Shown here: positions 31,897 to 38,494 of the stretch, piece by piece
How the letters are laid out: each line of letters opens with the position of its first letter
Numbering within the stretch: position 1 is the stretch's first letter
IMG/VR virus record: IMGVR_UViG_3300032893_000047
Span: 1-61,102 of that record
Direction: 5' to 3' (one strand)
Length of the DNA stretch: 61,102 nucleotides
Origin: a virus
Position numbers and translations under genes: made by a program
Notes under the pieces: generated by a model
Database searches by the model: none
What the model was told of the DNA's origin: nothing
The model's input: only the letters and a program-made list of their open reading frames with translations

Positions 31897-32321
31897 AACC
31901 TAAAAAAAAGCCAAAAAGAATAAGATATCCAAATAGAGTCGGGCATCCAGTGACAAAATATACACCACAAAAGATAAAAGAAATAAAGAAAAAACTCGAA
32001 AAATATTGCAAAGACACACAAATACCTATAATAGCGGAGTTTGCATATCTGAATGATATCAGGAAACAAACATTATACGAACTCCCGGAATTGGCGGATT
32101 CTATTAAAAAAATAATAGAAAAAAAAGAAACAATGCTCGAAAGAGGATCACTCACGAATCAATTAAATACTTCTCAAGCGATATTCAGTTTGAAGCAATT
32201 GGGATGGCGGGACCGGTTCGATATAAATCATAATATTCCTGAAGACGTTGAAAATAACCTTAAGAAGTTTTTTGGACAAAGGGAGGACTTAAAAAATGAA
32301 GATAGCGAAGGTCGGGAATAA
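31893..32321 (+). CDS. Terminase small subunit-like DNA-packaging protein, 142 aa
   Basis: GHPVTKYTPQKIKEIKKKLE at the start, then IPIIAEFAYLNDIRKQTLYE, a helix-turn-helix, and MLERGSLTNQLNTSQAIFSL with WRDRFD near the end. This is the form of a gp3-like terminase small subunit that recognises packaging DNA. The large subunit follows about 1.9 kb downstream, with small genes between. Confidence 0.7.
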   Translation: MKPKKKPKRIRYPNRVGHPVTKYTPQKIKEIKKKLEKYCKDTQIPIIAEFAYLNDIRKQTLYELPELADSIKKIIEKKETMLERGSLTNQLNTSQAIFSLKQLGWRDRFDINHNIPEDVENNLKKFFGQREDLKNEDSEGRE

Positions 32322-32336
32322 ATATAGGAATCGAGA

Positions 32337-32474
32337 ATGACTATAATTTGTCCTCGTTGTGAAAAATCCATCAAGCAAGTATTTCCAGGAATAGAATTTG
32401 ATTATCGATATTGTCCGCAATGCCAGAAAAATATTATAATGGAGGTCAAAAATGAAACAAAAAAATGTATGTAA
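32337..32474 (+). CDS. Zinc-ribbon peptide, 45 aa
   Basis: ATG 32337 after AGGAATCGAGA. CPRCEKS ... YCPQCQKN forms one zinc ribbon. Overlaps the next peptide gene. Function unknown. Confidence 0.5.
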   Translation: MTIICPRCEKSIKQVFPGIEFDYRYCPQCQKNIIMEVKNETKKCM

Positions 32475-32556
32475 ATTAACCGGTAAGCCATGTAACGTGC
32501 CATTACTTTGTTCATCATGCCCGCATGCAAGAAAAAAGCAGGAAAAAAACAAATGA
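32452..32556 (+). CDS. Small CKLTGKPC protein, 34 aa
   Basis: ATG 32452 with GGAGG upstream inside the previous gene. CKLTGKPC ... LCSSCPHAR is a paralogue of the peptide at 19565. Its stop overlaps the next ATG (ATGA). Confidence 0.5.
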   Translation: MKQKNVCKLTGKPCNVPLLCSSCPHARKKQEKNK

Positions 32557-32759
32557 CCAGGCTTGAACAAATCGAACAATACAATAATAAAAATCCTGAA
32601 AATATTTGCAAGGTTAAGGGCATTTTGAAAGCAAATGAAATCTTCAACGGCAAAATCAAGAGAGTTGTTCGACATTGTCCGCATTATAAAAATTGTTTAT
32701 GCACTATGAGAAATATTACGGCATGTAAATATATAAGGCCACTCCCCTATTTTACTTGA
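32553..32759 (+). CDS. Small Cys-containing protein, 68 aa
   Basis: ATG 32553 overlaps the previous stop; the upstream ATG at 32508 is in frame but inside the preceding gene without a ribosome site. Contains NICKVKG and HCPHYKNCLCTMRNITACKY. Probable metal site, unknown role. Confidence 0.5.
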   Translation: MTRLEQIEQYNNKNPENICKVKGILKANEIFNGKIKRVVRHCPHYKNCLCTMRNITACKYIRPLPYFT

Positions 32760-32806
32760 AATGTTTTTGAATAAGAAGTAGTATTTTTAAAGAAAGGAAT
32801 TAAATA

Positions 32807-33022
32807 TTGATAGAAAATAAAATTGAAATTAATGAAACTATTTTACCGGATGGAAAGAGATTTGTTATCAGAAATGATACGCCGTATATTATGATTTATG
32901 GCAAAGATAATAATTTACTCTGCGATGCTGTCCCAGGCTTTGATAATTCATATGATATTTTTACACATTCAAAGAAAAAAATATTTTGTAAAGCATTTGG
33001 AGAAAACGGGAGAATATTTTAA
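32807..33022 (+). CDS. Hypothetical beta-rich protein, 71 aa
   Basis: TTG 32807 with AAAGGAATTAAATA upstream. Alternating strands (GKRFVIRNDTPYIMIYGKD), no Cys pair. Function unknown. Confidence 0.5.
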   Translation: MIENKIEINETILPDGKRFVIRNDTPYIMIYGKDNNLLCDAVPGFDNSYDIFTHSKKKIFCKAFGENGRIF

Positions 33023-33042
33023 ATTAGAAAGGAAGGAAAAAT

Positions 33043-33123
33043 ATGAATAAGAAATGTTTTGCCTTGATTTGTCTTAAATGCGGGCATGCCTATGAAAGTT
33101 ATTACAACAATTTTCCCGTCTGA
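33043..33123 (+). CDS. CxxC micropeptide, 26 aa
   Basis: ATG 33043 with AAAGGAAGG upstream. CFALICLKCGHAY resembles the N-terminal half of a zinc ribbon, so it may be truncated. Confidence 0.35.
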   Translation: MNKKCFALICLKCGHAYESYYNNFPV

Positions 33124-33180
33124 GTGTTTGAAAAAAAACATGGATTTGATAAGGAAAATAACGATAAAAACAATATAATG

Positions 33181-33208
33181 TTGACAAATAAATAAAATAT
33201 GATACGAT
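33181..33208 (+). promoter_or_regulatory. Promoter before the late packaging block
   Basis: TTGACA (33181-33186), 16 nt, TACGAT (33203-33208). The -10 is weak but the upstream part matches the promoter at 26926. Confidence 0.5.
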
Positions 33209-33243
33209 GTAATAGTTATACCTCTTTTTATAAACTTTCAAAG

Positions 33244-33277
33244 AAGGCAGGCGGACTTTATGGTTGCCTGCTTTTTT
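33244..33277 (+). terminator. Leader terminator upstream of 33298
   Basis: GCAGGC (33247-33252) pairs with GCCTGC (33266-33271), extended by AAG/TTT, followed by TTTTTT (33272-33277), then AATTTTAGGAG which is the ribosome site of the next gene. Confidence 0.7.
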
Positions 33278-33297
33278 AATTTTAGGAGAAAAAAATC

Positions 33298-33846
33298 ATG
33301 AGCGACAAAGAAATTATTTTAGAAAAAAAAGAAATCGACGAGAACATTCCAAAGAATGCGACTGCAATCAAAAAAACATTTGATGTTCAGGAAACGAAAG
33401 AAATGTTAGGGAAAACAAACGATGAAGTAATAAAGGAAATCGAGCAAAGTAAAGAACCAATAAAAAATCCTGAACAACCACAAACCCCGATATACATGAA
33501 TACGGTAAAAAGAAAAAGCGATCTTATTATATGTTCTATGCAATTCAAGAAGATGGGCGATGAAGATTTGCTTGTAATATCCATATCAGATCACAAAGGG
33601 ACATTGCATTCTGATTCAGTTATTTTGAAAAAAGGTAGCAATACCTATGAACTTTCATTCTTTTTTATTATCGACCAGATAACTGAGTTTGCAAAAGGTC
33701 ATCATTACCGATTTTTCGGAGTATTGAGTATATCGCCAGGGCAATTTATATTCCTTGTCAAGCCAACACTTTTCAGAAAGATATTTGGCTTTAAAAAAAA
33801 GAGTAAAATAAGTGATATTCCATTTGCAAAACGGATGGAAGTTTAA
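33298..33846 (+). CDS. Hypothetical late protein, 182 aa
   Basis: ATG 33298 after TTTTAGGAGAAAAAAATC. The first 70 residues are acidic and Pro/Gln-rich, probably disordered; the rest is beta-rich with FFFIIDQITEFAKGHHYRFF and ends with a basic tail. First gene behind the leader terminator. No family recognised. Confidence 0.55.
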   Translation: MSDKEIILEKKEIDENIPKNATAIKKTFDVQETKEMLGKTNDEVIKEIEQSKEPIKNPEQPQTPIYMNTVKRKSDLIICSMQFKKMGDEDLLVISISDHKGTLHSDSVILKKGSNTYELSFFFIIDQITEFAKGHHYRFFGVLSISPGQFIFLVKPTLFRKIFGFKKKSKISDIPFAKRMEV

Positions 33847-33879
33847 AAATAAGAATTAACTGATGATTGAAGGATAATT

Positions 33880-34176
33880 ATGATAGGTATAATAATAACA
33901 GATTTTGCGTTTATTTTTGTCGGTGTTGTAATTGGTCTCGTCCTATATTCAATGTTATTAACTTCAAAAATGATACCATGCAAAAAATGTAAGGTTATGA
34001 TTGATGATAATGCAAGATATTGTCCGGAATGTGGATTTCAACAAAGCATATGCAAGAAAGATGAATTCGATGATTATAACGACGAAGAAATAACAGAAAT
34101 ATTGAAAAACGGGAATAAACAGCCCAGACAATCGTCAAATAAACCTACAACAAGAAGTAGGAAAGATTTGGTTTGA
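33880..34176 (+). CDS. Membrane-anchored zinc-ribbon protein, 98 aa
   Basis: N-terminal membrane span (residues 2-26), then a zinc ribbon CKKCKVMIDDNARYCPECGF, then a disordered tail. Zinc ribbons of this CxxC-DDxxRYCPxCG kind are common in membrane proteins. Its TGA stop is directly in frame with the terminase coding region, and no canonical start separates them. Confidence 0.6.
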   Translation: MIGIIITDFAFIFVGVVIGLVLYSMLLTSKMIPCKKCKVMIDDNARYCPECGFQQSICKKDEFDDYNDEEITEILKNGNKQPRQSSNKPTTRSRKDLV

Positions 34177-34188
34177 TGGAGCGTTAAA

Positions 34189-35481
34189 ATCTATTCACTT
34201 TCTGAATCAGACAAATTAAAAATATTAGAACACCCCCACATCCTGGGAAATCTTGTCGGATATGATAGGTTAACCGAGATTCATTCACAATGGATCAAAT
34301 ACATTTGGAACGGTAAAAAAAGTCGAGCATTACAAGGGCATAGATATTCATTCAAAACGACTGCAATTACTGTTATTGGGACAATATATTGGATGTTATT
34401 CCATCCGGAAGAAACTATCGGCATAATAAGGAAAACTCAAACCGATGCGGAAGAATGTATCAAAAATATTTCAACTTTGATGAAGAAAGAAGAAATCAAA
34501 CAAATATTCAAGGCGTTTCATGGCAAAGTACCGGAATTCACCGGGGATAAAAATGATAGAATCGAATTTAGTTTCAAGAAAACGGTAACGAGGGAAGGAA
34601 ATATAAACGCATTTTCGGTCATGACTTCATCGGTGGGATCTCACGTTAAACGAGCAATATTTGATGACTTTGTAACAATAGATGATAGATTATCGAAAGC
34701 CTGCAGAGAAAAAACAAAAGTAATGCTCGAAGAATATGTAAACAATATTCTGGCACCGAATGGGACCTGCGGATTCATTGGGACACCCTGGCATAAGATG
34801 GATGCTTGGATATCGCCGGGCATACCGCATCCATTAAGATTTGATGTTTATAGTACGAAATTGATGGCTGAAAATGAAATATTGGAAAAGAAAAGTAAAA
34901 TGAGTCATGTTTCATTTGCGGCGAACTATGAATTGGAACTTGTCGCTTCGGACGATGTCATCTTCTCTCCTGCAAAATATGCCCCATGGGAATTCAGGTA
35001 TAAAAATGGTATTGGCGGGATTGATAAGAAATATGAAGGCACAGATACTAATGCCCTTGTCTTTATATCAAAAAAAGAAAATGGTCGTTATCAGGGATTT
35101 GGGAAGGTATGGACTGAAAACATAAAAACATTATATGACGAAATCAAATCATTACATCAAAAATACGGAATAGGAACGATCTATTCTGAAAAGAATGATG
35201 ATAAAGGATTTGTTACTGACAAATTGGCAACTATGGGAATACCTGTAATTGCGTATCATGAAAATATGAATAAGCATATTAAAATATTAAATCATTTGAA
35301 AGAGAACGGTTTTTGGGATATGATAGATTGGACACCAGAAACAGACCCTGATTTTATTGCACAAATTGAAGAGTACAACGAGGGAATGGAACCTGATGAC
35401 GCAAGTGACATTTGTTCGGTAATGGGGAAAATTCTAATTTCAGCCGGAGCGGAAGCATTTCGTCGAAGATGGAAAAAATAA
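34189..35481 (+). CDS. terL: Terminase large subunit, probable AUC start
   Basis: Coding evidence extends upstream of the first ATG (34393): the frame is open from 34177 and contains the Walker A-like QGHRYSFKTTA, which lies before 34393. Walker B is AIFDDFV, followed by GFIGTPWHKMDAW; the nuclease part has DTNALVFI, YSEKNDDKG and DASDI. There is no ATG, GTG or TTG between the upstream TGA and 34393. ATC 34189 lies 7 nt after GGAG (34178-34181) and gives the natural N-terminus YSLSESDKLKILEHP. An alternative is ATG 34176 with one extra G before AGCGTT. Confidence 0.9.
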   Translation: MYSLSESDKLKILEHPHILGNLVGYDRLTEIHSQWIKYIWNGKKSRALQGHRYSFKTTAITVIGTIYWMLFHPEETIGIIRKTQTDAEECIKNISTLMKKEEIKQIFKAFHGKVPEFTGDKNDRIEFSFKKTVTREGNINAFSVMTSSVGSHVKRAIFDDFVTIDDRLSKACREKTKVMLEEYVNNILAPNGTCGFIGTPWHKMDAWISPGIPHPLRFDVYSTKLMAENEILEKKSKMSHVSFAANYELELVASDDVIFSPAKYAPWEFRYKNGIGGIDKKYEGTDTNALVFISKKENGRYQGFGKVWTENIKTLYDEIKSLHQKYGIGTIYSEKNDDKGFVTDKLATMGIPVIAYHENMNKHIKILNHLKENGFWDMIDWTPETDPDFIAQIEEYNEGMEPDDASDICSVMGKILISAGAEAFRRRWKK

Positions 35482-35541
35482 ATATTGTTATTGATTTTTG
35501 AGCGGCAAAAAAGTATAATATATAAAAGGAATGGTTGTAGT

Positions 35542-36039
35542 ATGATATATTTTGTATCAGGGCATTTAGATTTAACTGAAGAAGAATTTGAGACTCATTA
35601 TAAGAATAAATTAATCGAATCTATGAATGATGAGTCTCATTATTTTGTTGTTGGTGATGCGAGAGGTTGTGATTTAATGGCTCAACAGATTTTAATCAAA
35701 ATTCCTGACCGAGTCACAGTATTTCACATGTTCGAATCGCCAAGAAATAATTTGGGATTTAAATCAATCGGTGGTTTTGGCTCGGATGAAGAAAGGGATG
35801 AAGCTATGACATTGAAGTCGGATTCAGATATTGCTTGGGTAAAACCTGGTAGAGAGCGAAGCGGGACGGCAAGAAACTTGCTTCGAAGGTTTTTCCTGAC
35901 TGAATTAAAAAATACAATCATATCTGATATTATCAGAGAAGCGAACGAAGAATTAAAAGAAGCCAATCTTTCTTTTCTCATAAAACGAGAAGGAATAATA
36001 ATAAAAAATATCACTGAAACTTTATTCAAATATATGTGA
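35542..36039 (+). CDS. SLOG-like nucleotide-binding protein, 165 aa
   Basis: ATG 35542 is preferred with AAAAGGAATG upstream; the longer frame from 35485 lacks a site. IYFVSGHLDLTEEEF, FVVGDARGCDLMAQQIL, ESPRN and the later SDSDIAWVKPG match a Rossmann fold of the SLOG/nucleoside-sensor type found in many phages. In immunity systems this fold binds nucleotide signals, so a role in handling such signals is possible but not shown. Confidence 0.55.
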   Translation: MIYFVSGHLDLTEEEFETHYKNKLIESMNDESHYFVVGDARGCDLMAQQILIKIPDRVTVFHMFESPRNNLGFKSIGGFGSDEERDEAMTLKSDSDIAWVKPGRERSGTARNLLRRFFLTELKNTIISDIIREANEELKEANLSFLIKREGIIIKNITETLFKYM

Positions 36040-36047
36040 GGTATAAA

Positions 36048-36140
36048 ATGCAAGTAACATTATTGGATACTAAAACAGGTCAAAAAGTTATTGTCGATGA
36101 TGATATTCCGCATTTTGCATGGGTGGATGGCAATTGGTAA
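36048..36140 (+). CDS. Small protein, 30 aa
   Basis: ATG 36048 with GAGG upstream. Encodes a short beta hairpin-like peptide (VTLLDTKTGQKVIVDDDIPH). Function unknown. Confidence 0.4.
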   Translation: MQVTLLDTKTGQKVIVDDDIPHFAWVDGNW

Positions 36141-36179
36141 AGATTTGACTGAAAAATATATAAAGGGGAAATGATAAAA

Positions 36180-36401
36180 ATGGAATTAAATTATTATCAA
36201 AATTTAATAAATAAAAAAGTTGAAATTAAAGAAGATTGGTACAAAAGAAAAGGATGGGACATAAAAAATTATAATTATGAAGGTATTATTCAAAATATTT
36301 ATATTAGAATAGAAAAAAAAAATTCAATAATATTTTATGAAATAGAAAAGAGTGACGGGACAATGTTATTGTATGATGAAAATGATGTTACAATTTTATA
36401 A
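36180..36401 (+). CDS. Hypothetical protein, 73 aa
   Basis: ATG 36180 has AAGGGG upstream at a better distance than ATG 36171. Small beta-rich sequence with basic N-terminal half. Lies just before the portal gene. Confidence 0.5.
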   Translation: MELNYYQNLINKKVEIKEDWYKRKGWDIKNYNYEGIIQNIYIRIEKKNSIIFYEIEKSDGTMLLYDENDVTIL

Positions 36402-36409
36402 GGATTATT

Positions 36410-38356
36410 ATGACAAACAAAGAATTATCAGAGTTCAAAACGAAACAGGAATATTATAGATGCAATCCCGAAAGGATGATTGCCGATGCCAATGACAGGA
36501 AAAATAAAGAAACCTTTTTTGTTGTCAAACCTACTGAGCGCCCGAAGAAGCAAACGGCAACTACGAAAATAGATGAACTCGACAACTTCAAAAGAACGGG
36601 AGTCCCGCATCACGATAACTGGATGAATCTATTCACAGGACTTGGAACGAGAGGCGACAAATCAGCGTATACTTCATTTTCAGGCTATACCTGGCTTGAT
36701 GATAGGCTACTTTCCGAATTATGGGTAGGCGATGGATTTGCGAAAAAAATAAGTTCATGCTTTGCCGATGATTCTACCCGGGAATGGATAAAGATCAAAA
36801 ACGATACTGATAATGAATTATTCAACAAATTGGTAAAATTAAAATCAGCCAATGCTTTTAATAAGGCTCTGAAATGGAGAAGACATTTTGGAGGCTCGTT
36901 GATAGTCATGGGAATAAATGACGGTGGTAAACTGGAAGAACCGGTCGATATGAATAAAATAAAATCCGTCGATTATCTAAGAGTATATGACCGTGTCCGG
37001 GTATATATGACAAACTTCAATTTCATGCAGGACCCGGAAGATCCTAATTATGGCAATCCTGAATTCTATACGATTTTTCCGCAATGGTCGGCAGCATATA
37101 ATGTCCACAGATCAAGAGTTTTAATCTTCAAGGGTCTTGAAGTCCCAGAATGGATGATGTCTACCAGGTGGTGGTTTTGGGGGATGTCATGTATTCAGCC
37201 AATATGGACGGATTTGAAAAACCTTGCAGCCGGAGTAAATCATATAGTGAAATTGCTCTATGAATTCACAATGGGAAAATATAAAGTAAAGAATTTGGCT
37301 CAAATAATGTCCGAAGATGACGGGACGAATAAAGTAATGGAAATGCTCGATATTATTGATCTTGGAAAATCAATAATAAATGCTTATATCCTCGATGCAG
37401 ACGGAGAGGACTTTACAAGGGATTCGGTCGGCGTTTCAGGATTACCGGAACTCCTTGATAGATATATGATATTACTTTCAGGTGTATCAAATACGCCAGT
37501 AACGAAATTATTCGGAAGATCGGCAGCCGGATTAAATGCAACGGGAGAAAATGACCAGGATGATTATGACGATGCAGTCAAATCGGATCAAGAAAACTAT
37601 TTGAAGCCCGAGATTCAAACGCTTGTAGATATTATTAACGCATCAAAAGAGATAAAGAAGAAAGTCAAAGAGCCTATTGTAGAGTTCAATCCATTGAAAC
37701 AAATGTCAGAAAAAGAAAAACTTGCAAATCAATTGGTTCAAGCGCAAATTGATAAAATATACACCAATGATACTGGAGTATTGAACGAAGAAGAAGTAAG
37801 AACATCAAGATTTGAGAATGGATATTCATTTGATACGCAACTTATCGAACAAATGGAGGCTCCGGGAAAGCCAGAACCCGTGATACCTCCGAATATGCTT
37901 CCAGGGCAGGGATTGAATGAAAACCCTGATAATCCAAAAGAGAATCAAAGCCTTTCGGGTATTGAGTCCCTTGCGGGAGCATCCGGCAAATCAATTAAGG
38001 TATTGGAAGACCCAGATTTGACTGAAGAATCCAAAAATAACGGATTCCCCGGGAAACCGACTAAGGCAAAAACAAAAAAAGACGGATTTTATGATAGATT
38101 GAAAAAAAGATTTGATAATATTTTTGATGGCGGACCGGGAAGTGGTAGGCACAAAGAAACTTTTTCATTATCAATAGCGAAAATGAAAAAAATTCCAATG
38201 CCAAAAAATCTCAAAAAGAAATGGGCGAAAAATGGCGGAGTATCTAATCCAGAATATAAGCAATGGATTAAAGAGAATTGGAAATCTGATAATGAGGAAA
38301 TGACAGAAATATTTGATAATATAATGGAAATTCAATTTGAGGCTATTGATGACTGA
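36410..38356 (+). CDS. Portal protein (DUF1073 type), 648 aa
   Basis: The core (residues 65-450) has LFTGLGTRGDKSAYTSF, WVGDGFAKKISSCFADDSTR, RHFGGSLIVMGINDGG, VHRSRVLIFKG and FGRSAAGLNATGENDQDDY, typical of DUF1073 portals. It forms the dodecameric ring through which DNA enters. The C-terminal extension of about 150 residues contains FDGGPGSGRHK, a motif seen in other phage head proteins, and a further small domain. The gene overlaps the next frame by 8 bases. Confidence 0.88.
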   Translation: MTNKELSEFKTKQEYYRCNPERMIADANDRKNKETFFVVKPTERPKKQTATTKIDELDNFKRTGVPHHDNWMNLFTGLGTRGDKSAYTSFSGYTWLDDRLLSELWVGDGFAKKISSCFADDSTREWIKIKNDTDNELFNKLVKLKSANAFNKALKWRRHFGGSLIVMGINDGGKLEEPVDMNKIKSVDYLRVYDRVRVYMTNFNFMQDPEDPNYGNPEFYTIFPQWSAAYNVHRSRVLIFKGLEVPEWMMSTRWWFWGMSCIQPIWTDLKNLAAGVNHIVKLLYEFTMGKYKVKNLAQIMSEDDGTNKVMEMLDIIDLGKSIINAYILDADGEDFTRDSVGVSGLPELLDRYMILLSGVSNTPVTKLFGRSAAGLNATGENDQDDYDDAVKSDQENYLKPEIQTLVDIINASKEIKKKVKEPIVEFNPLKQMSEKEKLANQLVQAQIDKIYTNDTGVLNEEEVRTSRFENGYSFDTQLIEQMEAPGKPEPVIPPNMLPGQGLNENPDNPKENQSLSGIESLAGASGKSIKVLEDPDLTEESKNNGFPGKPTKAKTKKDGFYDRLKKRFDNIFDGGPGSGRHKETFSLSIAKMKKIPMPKNLKKKWAKNGGVSNPEYKQWIKENWKSDNEEMTEIFDNIMEIQFEAIDD

Positions 38357-38480
38357 TAAGAAATCAATCGCAGAAATTATCAAACATCATAAAAAAATAA
38401 TTCAATTTGGAATTGCTAATGATTTGATTAAAATAGATAAAGATAGATTGAAAAAAATAAAATATAAAATTAAGATTTAA
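38349..38480 (+). CDS. Truncated duplicate of the MuF N-terminus, 43 aa
   Basis: ATG 38349 overlaps the portal stop region. MTDKKSIAEIIKHHKK nearly repeats the start of the next gene (MDKKSIIAEIIKHHKK), with matching DNA, then the two diverge. This looks like a tandem partial duplication; the short product may or may not be used. Confidence 0.5.
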   Translation: MTDKKSIAEIIKHHKKIIQFGIANDLIKIDKDRLKKIKYKIKI

Positions 38481-38494
38481 TAAGGCGCATACAC

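Noticed and set aside
34174-34176. UGA recoded as Trp, joining the zinc-ribbon protein to the terminase
   Set aside because: Many genes here end in TGA, often as ATGA overlaps, and long genes contain no internal TGA. The single in-frame TGA is better explained by a non-AUG start for the terminase.
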